Origin: an uncultured Prevotellaceae bacterium
GTDB taxonomy: Bacteria; Bacteroidota; Bacteroidia; Bacteroidales; Bacteroidaceae
Direction: 5' to 3'
Length of the DNA: 64,000 bases
Assembly (NCBI GenBank): GCA_900316575.1
Contig: ONDJ01000005.1
Coordinates: 62,001-126,000, forward strand
Within the stretch, counting starts at the first letter, position 1, and each line of letters opens with the position of its first letter. The notes beneath the pieces are model-generated. The model was not told where the DNA came from. It saw only the letters and a program-made list of their open reading frames with translations, and did no database searches. This document shows, piece after piece, positions 8,560-17,429 of this stretch. A program made the translations under genes and the position numbers.

Positions 8560-9531
8560 TTATAAGCCTTTTACGCGTTTGCTGATTAATTTCCAAAGAT
8601 TACGCGGATAGTCTTCAGGCCCTTCCGTGAAAACTCCGTCTGAAAAGTTACCCGTTTGGAAAACTTCAAAATCAAAGTTATAGGGCTTCCATAACTTAGT
8701 AATCGGATTCTCATTGGTAAAGGGAGCAAAGATGCCACTATATAGATCACTTGCTGCTTTCTTAGCATATTTACGATTAACGTTGCCACGACTGATGACG
8801 AAATCTGTTTTGTCAATTTTATTAAGAATAAAAATGACGCGGTCACGACCAGCTTTCATCCTTCTCTTGAGCTTATGCACTTTTTGAGAGTATAACTTAC
8901 GAACTTCCGTTGTCATCACGCCATTTGTGCCTTCAGGCTCGAGCATTATGCAGAATAGCTTTCGATTTTTGCTGTCTAATATCGTGTTGATGTATTTTAC
9001 AAACACTTTGTCAGGTCCTTCGTTTGGTGAAAAATAGTGTTCTCCTGGAGCTTCAAGAATTTGACAGATCGCTTTTCCACGATATGAAACTCTAATGAGC
9101 ATAAAATTAATGATGTTTGTTGCGTGAGCTGCATCTTCGCTATTCACTAGCTCATTAAAACCTTCACAAAGTTTTTTATAGTTTTGGTCATATTCCGGGC
9201 GGAAGGACTTGATCGGTTCAACACTAAACCCTTTTTCATGGAGGTAGCGAGTTAAACGGATCATCGTCATGGTTTTACCACATGACTGTGGACCGAAAAG
9301 AATAACCAAGGGAGTATCTTTATCGCTTATAGTGACTTTTATTTTTTGGGGGTCGCTTAATTCTTCTGAACTGTATATTATGTTTTCACTGTTGTCAGTG
9401 TCATCGGTTTCTACAGAATTATCTCCATCGTCAATGGGATCATAAACTCCTCCAGCCGTGCCACCATCGGAAATGGTGCTGTTGTTCTGCTGCTCATTGT
9501 CGCTTTCTGTATTAAAAATAATTTCTGCCAT
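8560..9531 (-). CDS. P-loop GTPase of the accessory operon
   Basis: This 323-residue soluble protein starts with an acidic, low-complexity, probably disordered tail (1-60). The G domain has Walker A/G1 GPQSCGKT (80-87) and a clear G4 NKID (237-240). At the expected G3 position there is LEAPGEHYF (159-167), so the usual DxxG aspartate is replaced by Glu. No membrane segment is seen. It is the second gene of a tight operon whose other products are all membrane or exported proteins, so it is the likely nucleotide switch or motor of the complex. It may belong to the TRAFAC-like GTPases that accompany GAP1 proteins in biological-conflict systems; the subfamily is not certain. Confidence 0.85.
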   Translation of the reverse strand: MAEIIFNTESDNEQQNNSTISDGGTAGGVYDPIDDGDNSVETDDTDNSENIIYSSEELSDPQKIKVTISDKDTPLVILFGPQSCGKTMTMIRLTRYLHEKGFSVEPIKSFRPEYDQNYKKLCEGFNELVNSEDAAHATNIINFMLIRVSYRGKAICQILEAPGEHYFSPNEGPDKVFVKYINTILDSKNRKLFCIMLEPEGTNGVMTTEVRKLYSQKVHKLKRRMKAGRDRVIFILNKIDKTDFVISRGNVNRKYAKKAASDLYSGIFAPFTNENPITKLWKPYNFDFEVFQTGNFSDGVFTEGPEDYPRNLWKLISKRVKGL

Positions 9532-9558
9532 GGTTTTATAGAATTTGAGTGTTAGTAA

Positions 9559-10617
9559 TTATTCGTCAGTTTTGCGAAAAGCTAAATCAAAGAAGATGAA
9601 TGCAGCAATATCTACGAGTATAGAAATCATTATCCAATAGATAAAGCCATACCCACTGAACATGCCTTTCAGATAGTCGCCCCAAACGTGGAACACACTG
9701 AGCATTCTCGTTACGCGAGTTACAGGATTGGTCGCTGTGTATAGCTTTTCATCTTGCTCTGAAGAGAAGTTCACAAAGTCTTTTCCTATCTTAATCGTAT
9801 TGTATCCAGTATTGAGTTGCTCACATACATTTTTTACATCATCTGCATCGTTGATGTCAAGTCGACCTTCATTCATATACTTTTTAGCCAGGTCTAAATT
9901 TTTGATGTCGCGTTTTGCGTCATTGATTAGATTGGGCGACGGATTTTCTATATTCTTAATGATATTGTCTGCTTTAGATTGCGCCATCATATAAATCTTC
10001 GTCCGATAAGCATCACATAATCTTTCTCTATCTTGCTTGGAAGTTCCTTTATAGGATAAAGGATCTATTTTGTCTACGCCAAGAAGATCTGCAAATCTGC
10101 GTAGGATTTCTTTTGCTTTAGGTCCAAATCCAGGGTTTGCTTCATTCATGATTTCTGCACCTAGCTCACCAAGCAATGCATCAACCTTGTTCTTTAGATC
10201 TTTAACTTTGTCTTCAGCTTGTTTCTTGTTGTGTGAGTTATTTTGTATCTGTGAAAGATATCCCTTTGTGGTAGATATGTCATTGTTTACTAAATCGCTG
10301 ATTGCAGTGCGATAAAAGAATGTATGCGTGTTAGTTGGCATTGAAAACAGGAGCCAAAAAACCAACAAAAGTATTATTCCGCCAAATAGGCGCATGCCGC
10401 GTTTTTCAATGAATACAGAAGTGTTTAGGCTATCTACAATTAGTTTCGTACCGATAGAGGCAATGATGAAGAAGCCTATGGTTACAAAATACACGGCAAG
10501 CTTAGGCCATGAGCTGAGAAGTAAGTGGAGTGATTCTGCAGTTGCCCAACAGCTAACCCCGGCAAAGATTACAAATCCTGCAATCCATGCTAACTTTAGA
10601 TAGTTCGTTCCTTGCAT
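9559..10617 (-). CDS. four-TM membrane protein with large extracytoplasmic helical domain (first gene of GTPase operon)
   Basis: This 352-residue protein is not assigned to a named family. Hydrophobic segments at about 8-25, 40-58 and 76-93 form an N-terminal membrane bundle. A 225-residue, mostly helical and charged domain follows (100-320; coiled-coil-like at 118-150), and a fourth TM helix lies at 322-345. By the positive-inside tendency of the short RKTDE tail, the big domain is probably outside the cytoplasm. It is the promoter-proximal gene, 27 bp before the GTPase gene. Composition is AT-rich like the rest of the operon. A role as membrane platform is inference. Confidence 0.75.
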   Translation of the reverse strand: MQGTNYLKLAWIAGFVIFAGVSCWATAESLHLLLSSWPKLAVYFVTIGFFIIASIGTKLIVDSLNTSVFIEKRGMRLFGGIILLLVFWLLFSMPTNTHTFFYRTAISDLVNNDISTTKGYLSQIQNNSHNKKQAEDKVKDLKNKVDALLGELGAEIMNEANPGFGPKAKEILRRFADLLGVDKIDPLSYKGTSKQDRERLCDAYRTKIYMMAQSKADNIIKNIENPSPNLINDAKRDIKNLDLAKKYMNEGRLDINDADDVKNVCEQLNTGYNTIKIGKDFVNFSSEQDEKLYTATNPVTRVTRMLSVFHVWGDYLKGMFSGYGFIYWIMISILVDIAAFIFFDLAFRKTDE

Positions 10618-11260
10618 GATAGGGAATATGACTTATGCGTAGTCGACTTCCCTGAACTATTTCAATACTTGGAGATTTCTCTAAATGAAAAAGACGTGGG
10701 AAGCCTATTTCGCGCTTATCCCTCTGTCTCGGCCTTCGCATTGCCTATTCCACAGGATAAGCAACGCCAGCCAGCCCACGCCGTGATATATTATATACCA
10801 TAATACAGCTGAGAACTAACTGTAATAAGAGAAGGATATAATACACCCGACTGTGAACGCTTCGTTGCCGTATCTTCCGTGGATTGTTCAAGTTGCGAAG
10901 TTGAGACAGAAGAAGAATACGTTAGATAACGTCCTTTTCCAAGAAAAAGCTTTGTCAATAACGGCGCAGCTCTTTCTTTAACATCAATGTTTCACCCCTG
11001 CCCCTTAAAGGGCTGGCGGCTTCATGAGCAAAAGTATGAAAAAAAAAGTTGAGATCTTTATAGAAAAAAAGAAAAATTAGGTATTTAAGCCAAAAACAGC
11101 TTCTTATTTGATAATAAACTATGTGGTGAAGGGAGTGTTTATTACATGAGTGATAATTAACGGGCTATGTTCAAGTTAGCCTATTGCTATAATCTGATAC
11201 TGCCAATTTTAGTGTTCTTCTTTGTCTATATTTTCATAACAGATACTTTGTACTCTGCTA
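10618..11260. other. 643-bp gap upstream of the GTPase operon, no convincing gene
   Basis: The stretch holds only short frames with no recognisable protein. It includes an AT-rich run around 10790-10803 and a segment at about 10952-10983 (CAATAACGGCGCAGCTCTTT) that resembles, inverted, a segment in the gap at 51.15-51.18 kb. It should contain the operon promoter for the minus-strand genes starting at 10617, but I see no unambiguous TAnnTTTG box. Confidence 0.5.
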
Positions 11261-11566
11261 TTAAAGAAACATTAACATATACATCGGCAGTAATATCAAG
11301 TCCTGCTCTTTACGAATATCCTTTGAGTGAAGGATATATCGTTGCAGGATGCGAGCCGAGAACTTTTTCTGGAATTCATCTATGGAAACATGAAGTTTGG
11401 ATGTTGATGACTTAACTTTTATCGGGCAGATTTTTGCTTTACGAGACAACAGAAAGTCTATCTCATAGTTATATTTGCCCGATGGTATCGGCCACGCGTG
11501 GTAATACAACTTATTCCCAGTAGCTGTCAGTATCTGTGACACTACGTTCTCATAGACATAGCCCAC
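11261..11566 (-). pseudogene. remnant of an AAA ATPase with DUF4143 C-terminal domain
   Basis: The 101-residue reading frame (GTG start at 11566) matches, from memory, only the C-terminal part of DUF4143 ATPases (COG1373). Its features are YENVVSQILTATGNKLYYH, YEIDFLLSR, a VKSS motif (normally EVKSS; here the Glu is replaced by Lys) and an RYILHSKDIRKE tail. The full family is about 400-450 residues, with an N-terminal P-loop ATPase that is absent. An in-frame stop lies 12 bp upstream of the GTG. I read it as a decayed fragment, marking this gap as a site of past gain and loss. Confidence 0.75.
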
Positions 11567-11626
11567 GTTTATATTTTACAGGAGCAAAGGTTGACATAAA
11601 ATACCGATTTACAAAGGAAAAGAGTT

Positions 11627-11725
11627 GAAAATGCCGATAATCTCACAGTCTTGTTGCTAAAATATGCCGAAATTCTCAAAGAGACTGAGCCTGAATATGC
11701 TGAAAATCTCAATTCTAATCAAACA
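11627..11725. repeat. three imperfect 33-bp tandem units
   Basis: Units begin at about 11627, 11660 and 11693. They share the core AATATGCCGAAAATCTCA with substitutions. Read on the + strand they give 11-residue repeats around (E/Y)A(D/E)(N/I)L. The last unit runs into the end of the P-type ATPase gene. This is probably a relic of a coding repeat. Confidence 0.5.
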
Positions 11726-14438
11726 ATCCATTCGTGTTGATTAAAGCTTTTTTCGCAATCAAGCGACAAGCGATTCTCCATAGTTCCCCAGCGAGGAGTA
11801 CGATACAGGTAGTGGCGAAGGCGGTGAGCCAGTCGTCGGTGTCAAGGGGTTCTGTGCCGACGAGTTTGCCGCCATATTGCACGAGCAAGAACTGGCCGAG
11901 AAGTATAACGCCGGCAACGAGTAGCAGCCAACGGCATTTGAGCAGGCCAGTGAGGGCTGAACGCTTGGTGCCAAAGACGCGCACGTTGAATAAGTTCCAA
12001 AATTGTAGGAATACGAAGTATGTGAAGAAGAGGCTTTCTTCGTACATGCTTAGTGGATCGTGAGTGTTGTTCTCTGTGTTCCAATGGAGCGAGAAGAGGC
12101 CTTGTTCGGAGGAAACATCATATTTGTGGAAGATCCATAACAGTCCGAGCAACATAGCAGTGAAGAATAGGCCTATGCTGACAATGCGTATCCACATCTG
12201 TCGGCTAACGATGGCTTCGCCAGCGCGACGCGGTTTGAGCTGCATTACTTCTCGTTCAGGGGGTAGGGAAGCCAAGGCCAGGGCTGCGAAGGTGTCCATG
12301 ATGAGGTTCACCCACAGCATTTGGGTAACGGTGAGTGGAGCTTGTGTGCCCCAGAAAGCTCCAATCATGACGACGAGGCAGGCTACGACGTTGATGGTGA
12401 GTTGGAAGAGCAGGAAGCGGCGAATGTTGCGGTATAGACTGCGTCCCCACATCACGGCGCGTGCTATACTGGCAAAGGAGTTGTCAAGAATGGTTATTTC
12501 GCTTGCTTCTTTAGCCACACTGGTGCCATCGCCCATCGACAGTCCGACGTGGGCCGCTTTCAGTGCTGGTGCGTCGTTCGTGCCATCGCCTGTGACGGCC
12601 ACGATTTGTCCGTTTCTTTCAAGTGCTTCAACCAAACGTCGTTTGTCCATCGGGCGTGCACGGCTCACAATGCAAATGTCGGTGGCTGCATTGGTGAGCT
12701 CTTCGTCGCTCATAGCAGCAATTTGCTCGCCAGTGACGATTGCTCGGGATGTGTCAGTAGGGAGCTTTAGCCCGATTTGTGTTGCTACCTCGGCTGCAGT
12801 ACGGGCAGTGTCGCCCGTTACGATTTTTAAGGATATTCCCGCTTCTTGGCAATCAGCTACAGCCTGTGGAACTTCTTGACGCACAGGATCGTTGATAGCG
12901 CAGAGTGCGAGTAGCGTGAGACCTTGAACGGCATCGTCGCTTATGCTGTCGGTAGGCGTTTCGGTAAATTCGCGGTAAGCAAAAGCCAGGGTGCGCATAC
13001 CACGGTCCTGCCAAGTTGTTAGGACTTCTTGCAGCGTATGGCGGGTGGCATCGTCAAGATTTGTGGAGCGATTGAAGAGAATTTCGGGTGCACCTTTTAC
13101 ATAAAGGAGTGGGTCGTCGTGTTGGCTGACATGGCTATTTACGAGTGTTGCCATGTATTTGCGTTCGGTGCTGAAAGTGATTTGTGCAATAACAGGAGCA
13201 CCCTCGCGCAAGGTCATATAGTTACAATCCTGTTCGTGGAGGTAAAGGAGCAAGGCACCCTCTGTGGGATTGCCTAAGACGCTGGGTGTATCTTCGCTGA
13301 AAGTGAGATGGGCTGTGGCATTGACTGCCATGTTTTCGAGTGTAAGTTCGTGAGCCTCAGGGTGGCCTGTTGTTTTAAGCTCACTCACGGTCATACGGTT
13401 CTCGGTTAGCGTGCCCGTCTTGTCGGTGCAGATTACGTTGCAAGCTCCCATGGTTTCACAGGCGTGCATCTTGCGCACCAGATTTCCCGTCTTGAGCATC
13501 CGCCGCATGGATAGTGCCAAGGAGAGCGTGACACTCATGGGCAGTCCTTCAGGCACTGCTACAACAATCAGTGTCAGGGCAATCATGATGCTCTTGGCGA
13601 TATAGGCCCAAAAATCTGTGCCAAGATGAGAAGGCACTCCGTATATATATATATAGGCAACGATACGTCCTACGATGACCAAGGTGGCTATGGCATAGCT
13701 TGCTTGAGTAATGATACCGCCAAGACGATCCAACTGGCGAGTCAACGGCGTTTTGGCTTCGCTTTCACTGCGAGTGGCTGTCATGAGACGTCCGCTCTCA
13801 GAGTTGTCGCCTACAGCAATAACCTTACATACGCCATGTCCGCCCATGACAATCGTGTCGCGCAAAACGCGATCGGTGGGGTAGGTGGCTTCTGTGTCGG
13901 CATCAGCGGGATTGGCAGATTTGTGTGTGAGTTGCTCGCCAGTAAGCGTGGCTTCGCTGACTTGTAGGGATACACTCTCAAGCAGTTGTGCGTCGGCAGG
14001 AATTTTATCGCCTTCGTGGAGCAAGATAATGTCGCCAACGACAATCTCACTGCATGGCACAGAGGTTATTTGTCGGTCGCGGATTACTTGTATGGGACGC
14101 TCATCGTCGCTCTCTGAGAGAATACCAAATTCACGGGCGGCTTTTACTTCAAAGATGAAGCCGATGAACGTGGCCAGGAATATGGCAATGAAAATGCCGA
14201 TGGGCTCTAAGAAAACCGTCCAGCCGTCAGCACTATCTTGTGCATACTCTACGCCTGCAATTACAAAACTCGCGGCAAGGGCGAGTAGGAGGATACGAAT
14301 GATAGGGTCGGAAAACTTTTCAAGATATAGTTTCCACAATGGGGTGCGCTCAGGCGGTGTGAGGACATTGGCGCCATAGCGGCGGCGGCTTTCGCGCACT
14401 TGGTCTCGGTTGAGGCCTTTATAATTCTTGTTGGACAC
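11715..14438 (-). CDS. calcium-translocating P-type ATPase (PMCA/PMR type)
   Basis: The protein has 907 residues, the full length for a P2-type ATPase. N-terminal cation-ATPase residues are followed by actuator motif LTGEQ (165-169), the membrane motif VAVPEGLP (293-300) and the phosphorylation site CTDKTGTLTENRM (Asp339). The nucleotide-binding domain and hinge VTGDGTNDAPALK come next, then a C-terminal six-TM block. PEGLP in TM4 together with a C-terminal cation-ATPase domain points to Ca2+ (or Mn2+) export from the cytoplasm. The gene stands alone, downstream (on its strand) of the hairpin at 14533-14586. A short TA dinucleotide run lies inside it at about 13637-13653. Confidence 0.93.
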   Translation of the reverse strand: MSNKNYKGLNRDQVRESRRRYGANVLTPPERTPLWKLYLEKFSDPIIRILLLALAASFVIAGVEYAQDSADGWTVFLEPIGIFIAIFLATFIGFIFEVKAAREFGILSESDDERPIQVIRDRQITSVPCSEIVVGDIILLHEGDKIPADAQLLESVSLQVSEATLTGEQLTHKSANPADADTEATYPTDRVLRDTIVMGGHGVCKVIAVGDNSESGRLMTATRSESEAKTPLTRQLDRLGGIITQASYAIATLVIVGRIVAYIYIYGVPSHLGTDFWAYIAKSIMIALTLIVVAVPEGLPMSVTLSLALSMRRMLKTGNLVRKMHACETMGACNVICTDKTGTLTENRMTVSELKTTGHPEAHELTLENMAVNATAHLTFSEDTPSVLGNPTEGALLLYLHEQDCNYMTLREGAPVIAQITFSTERKYMATLVNSHVSQHDDPLLYVKGAPEILFNRSTNLDDATRHTLQEVLTTWQDRGMRTLAFAYREFTETPTDSISDDAVQGLTLLALCAINDPVRQEVPQAVADCQEAGISLKIVTGDTARTAAEVATQIGLKLPTDTSRAIVTGEQIAAMSDEELTNAATDICIVSRARPMDKRRLVEALERNGQIVAVTGDGTNDAPALKAAHVGLSMGDGTSVAKEASEITILDNSFASIARAVMWGRSLYRNIRRFLLFQLTINVVACLVVMIGAFWGTQAPLTVTQMLWVNLIMDTFAALALASLPPEREVMQLKPRRAGEAIVSRQMWIRIVSIGLFFTAMLLGLLWIFHKYDVSSEQGLFSLHWNTENNTHDPLSMYEESLFFTYFVFLQFWNLFNVRVFGTKRSALTGLLKCRWLLLVAGVILLGQFLLVQYGGKLVGTEPLDTDDWLTAFATTCIVLLAGELWRIACRLIAKKALINTNGLFD

Positions 14439-14532
14439 AGATGTAATTGTTTATTTCCTTTTTCAGGGCAAAAATAATGCTTTTTGCTTCAAGAGGTGTT
14501 TCAATACGATTACAAAGGTTGCTTAATCAAAG

Positions 14533-14586
14533 ACGCAAAGAAACGCAAAGGCTTACTTGTGAAGGAGACTTTGCGTTTCTTTGTGT
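14533..14586. terminator. strong hairpin between receptor gene and P-ATPase gene
   Basis: Arms ACGCAAAGAAACGCAAAG (14533-14550) and CTTTGCGTTTCTTTGTGT (14569-14586) pair at 17 of 18 positions with an 18-nt loop. It lies just after the stop of the minus-strand receptor gene at 14617 and is probably its terminator. Confidence 0.65.
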
Positions 14587-14616
14587 ATTATCGTATGCTG
14601 AGAGCGTTCTATTATC

Positions 14617-17103
14617 TTAGAAGTCGCTCTCGCCTGTGTAGCTGTTGGTTTCACCATCAGTTTCGCTGCCATCTTCGCGGTCGCGACGCAGCTGAGGTTT
14701 TCGCTTCATGTTGCCAAAATTCCACGTGAGCGTAAGTTGAAGCGTGCGTCCACCGCGCCAACCTTTCTGATGGCGATAGAAGTCTTCGTTCTCTGTAACT
14801 ACGCGGAATTTGCGAGAGTTGAACACATCGCGCAGTGAAAGTGAAACAGAGAGTTGACGTTTGAAGAACGTTTTGCGAAGTCCGAGATCAATGTTATAGT
14901 TGGAGCGACGATAACCCTGAGCCACTACCTGGCGTGAACGAAGGTTGCCAGTGGCTTGCAATGAAATGTCGGCTGGTAGCTGGAACATACCCATCAGTCG
15001 TAGGCTCCATGCCATGGTGTGGTCGCTGTCGCCAGTTACGTTTTGTCCATCAATGATGTAGTTAAAGCCGTCAATGTGTTGATAATAGACATTGGCCGTT
15101 GTGGTGAGGTCAAAGAAAGAGAATATCTTATTTTTTGCCACAATCTCCAAGCCCGTATCGGTGCGCTTGGTGACGTTGCAGGATGTCATATACATCAAAC
15201 CGTCGTTGCTGTTGCGGTAGCGGATGCGCTGTATTACTTCGGTTGTGGGACGGTAGTAGGCACCAACGGAAAGTGTGTGACGATCCCATGTTTTGATATA
15301 GTTTAGCGTGAAGTTGTTGGAAAACTCAGGCGTAAGTTGTGGGTTACCATATTCTATCACCGTTGCATCGCGTGTGTTCTTGAAACTATTGAGTTGTCCA
15401 CCCCATGGACGGCGCAAGCGACGTGTGTAGTTCAGTTGCAATTGCTGCGAAGACGTGAGCTGATAGGAGAGAAAAAGGCTTGGAAAGAGTTCAAAGTAGT
15501 CTTTCTTAAAAGGACTGCCGCGCAAGGCTGGATTGTTTTCCATCTCAAAGTTGTAGCTCTCGGTGTTGACTTTCCAATATTCGCCGCGCAAGCCCCCCTG
15601 TACGCTAAATGCGCCGCTGATCCAAGTCAGTGTGGCATAGAGTGCATGGGTGTCTTGATCGTAGATGAAGCGGTTGAAGTAGTTTTCAACTTCTGTCAGT
15701 CCTGTGCCTTCCCAATTTGGTGCACTGAAGGCATGTTGCGGTGTGTTCTCATGACTGAGACGGGCATTGTATCCTGCTTGTAGCTTCCAAGCATCGCTGA
15801 ATTGGTTTTCGTAGTCCAAACGGAACTCCCAAGAGCGATTGCGAATGCGGTCGGGGCGAAATTCGTAGTTGTACGTAGTGGGTATAAGTTCATCGGCATA
15901 CCAGGTACTGTCTTGATAGATATTGTCATTGTCCATCATCCAGCGATTGTATTCTGCCGTGGCTTCAATGAAGTGGCGTTCACTGAAGCTATGTTTATAG
16001 ACGAACTCAGCGTGGTACATATTCATGTCGCCGTCAGAGCTGTTGCGGCGCAGCATACTTCGTTCCAATCCTGTGTCGAGGTTACCATATTGGTAGTTGG
16101 TGTATGACGTTCCGTTGTGTCCACCTATCATTACGTGCCCACCTAAGGTGAAGTCGTCGTGTTTTGTGGCATGAAATGTCACGCCCGCACGAGCAAAGAG
16201 GCTATTGCCTCGCATGTGGCGCTTGCCTTGGGCATATTGGTAATCGCCCGTGGTGGGAAATACTTGCTCACTCCATGAGCCGCCGCGGTGGTTGCGCCGG
16301 TGGCGCAGGCCTATGTTGGCATATGCTTCCCATTTCCCGCTACTAAAGTTTATGGCGGCATTGCTATTAGCGCCACCATCAGTGTTGCCGCCAAGAGAAA
16401 CACTGCCATAGTAACCCGCACGGCTGTTTTGCTTGAGCACAATGTTAATAATGCCAGCAGATCCCTCGGCACTGTATTTGGCGGGCGGATTGTCAATGAC
16501 TTCAATGCGGTCAATGCTTTCGGCGGGCAATTGTTCAAGGATTTCACCGCGATTGTCAGCTGTGAGACCTGAAGGGCGACCGTTAATCCAAACTTCTACA
16601 GACGAGTTACCGCGAAGGGATATATTGCCATCTTGATCCACCTCAACGCTTGGAATATTTTCAAGCACTTCGGTGGCTGTGCCTCCAGTTGCAGCTATTT
16701 GCTGGTCCACGCCATAGGAGCGGCGGTCGGCCTCCAGGCGTACAGCAGGACGCTCGGCCTGGACCAAGGCTTCAGCCAATTGGCGTGTTGTCAGGAATAT
16801 GGTGTCGACCGTAGCATCGCGATGGTTTGCAGTGAGTGTCACAGCTTGGCGCACTATGCTATAGCCAACCATGGCTACGCGCACGGCATAGCGTCCTTGC
16901 GGGACACCTTCAAAACTGAACGAACCATCTTCGGCAGTCTTAATGGTTGGCTTTGCTGGGGTGCCGTTTTGTAGCAGTGATACTGTAGCTCCGCCCATTG
17001 GCTGCTGTTCGTCGGCATCATAGACCAGACCGCGTATGGTGCCTTGTGCAAACAAAGCGGTACAAAAAAAGAAAAGAGAGCACAAGCTCAGGATTTTTTT
17101 CAT
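14617..17103 (-). CDS. outer-membrane beta-barrel receptor with carboxypeptidase-regulatory-like domain
   Basis: From ATG at 17103 the protein has 828 residues. A signal peptide (MKKILSLCSLFFFCTALFAQ) is followed by a CarboxypepD-regulatory-like domain (TIRGLVYDADEQQPMGGATV). A plug domain follows with VEVDQDGNISLRGNSSVEVWINGRP and ESIDRIEVIDNPPAKYSAEG, then a long beta barrel of the OMP_b-brl_3 type ending RKPQLRRDRE plus a short acidic tail. It is a TonB-receptor relative rather than SusC: there is no SusD gene nearby. The start at 17103 is preferred over 17151 because the signal peptide begins there. The ligand is unknown. Confidence 0.88.
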   Translation of the reverse strand: MKKILSLCSLFFFCTALFAQGTIRGLVYDADEQQPMGGATVSLLQNGTPAKPTIKTAEDGSFSFEGVPQGRYAVRVAMVGYSIVRQAVTLTANHRDATVDTIFLTTRQLAEALVQAERPAVRLEADRRSYGVDQQIAATGGTATEVLENIPSVEVDQDGNISLRGNSSVEVWINGRPSGLTADNRGEILEQLPAESIDRIEVIDNPPAKYSAEGSAGIINIVLKQNSRAGYYGSVSLGGNTDGGANSNAAINFSSGKWEAYANIGLRHRRNHRGGSWSEQVFPTTGDYQYAQGKRHMRGNSLFARAGVTFHATKHDDFTLGGHVMIGGHNGTSYTNYQYGNLDTGLERSMLRRNSSDGDMNMYHAEFVYKHSFSERHFIEATAEYNRWMMDNDNIYQDSTWYADELIPTTYNYEFRPDRIRNRSWEFRLDYENQFSDAWKLQAGYNARLSHENTPQHAFSAPNWEGTGLTEVENYFNRFIYDQDTHALYATLTWISGAFSVQGGLRGEYWKVNTESYNFEMENNPALRGSPFKKDYFELFPSLFLSYQLTSSQQLQLNYTRRLRRPWGGQLNSFKNTRDATVIEYGNPQLTPEFSNNFTLNYIKTWDRHTLSVGAYYRPTTEVIQRIRYRNSNDGLMYMTSCNVTKRTDTGLEIVAKNKIFSFFDLTTTANVYYQHIDGFNYIIDGQNVTGDSDHTMAWSLRLMGMFQLPADISLQATGNLRSRQVVAQGYRRSNYNIDLGLRKTFFKRQLSVSLSLRDVFNSRKFRVVTENEDFYRHQKGWRGGRTLQLTLTWNFGNMKRKPQLRRDREDGSETDGETNSYTGESDF

Positions 17104-17138
17104 CTTAATTTCCCTAAATACTTTTGTTGAAATTCGCG

Positions 17139-17146
17139 CAAAAGTA
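17139..17146 (-). promoter_or_regulatory. Bacteroidetes -7 box for the receptor gene
   Basis: TACTTTTG on the minus strand matches TAnnTTTG and lies about 36 bp upstream of the ATG at 17103. An overlapping TATCTTTG lies a few bases further upstream. No good -33 TTTG is visible. Confidence 0.4.
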
Positions 17147-17361
17147 CACAAAGATATTTTAGTTGTTGTAGAGAAAACTTGTTTTTCTTTCTTTCGTTAA
17201 CACAATTGTCAACGACGTTTACAGTTTCCGTTAAGACCAGTCCTCGCTTTAGCACAAGGATGATGAGAAAACTGATATTTGTCTTTTGATATTTTCTTCC
17301 CAGCAGTGTTTCTTCAATAGATGAGATTGGCAGATAGTCTTCTTCACAAGGACTAACACAA

Positions 17362-17407
17362 ACACCCACGGATATAGATTGTCTGTAATAACAATTCCCG
17401 TGGGTGT
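17362..17407 (-). terminator. terminator-like hairpin after thiL
   Basis: ACACCCACGG (17362-17371) pairs with CCGTGGGTGT (17398-17407). The minus strand reads into a T-rich tract. It lies 22 bp beyond the thiL stop. Confidence 0.5.
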
Positions 17408-17429
17408 GTTTATAGTTCCTCTTATTGTT

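Larger units (their letters stand above)
17104..17429. other. 326-bp gap with receptor leader and thiL terminator
   Basis: No gene was seen. It holds the 5' leader and candidate promoter of the minus-strand receptor (TACTTTTG on the minus strand at 17139-17146, with a second TATCTTTG beside it) and a hairpin after thiL at 17362-17407. Confidence 0.5.

Noticed and set aside
10553..10741. 62-residue minus-strand frame before the GTPase operon
   Set aside because: It overlaps the start of the four-TM gene and has no recognisable domain. It is more likely leader sequence.
11167..11415. 82-residue + strand frame with a hydrophobic start
   Set aside because: It is antisense to the DUF4143 remnant and has no family resemblance; probably a shadow.
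12064..12879. 271-residue + strand frame inside the P-type ATPase gene
   Set aside because: It is antisense to conserved ATPase motifs, so it is a shadow frame.
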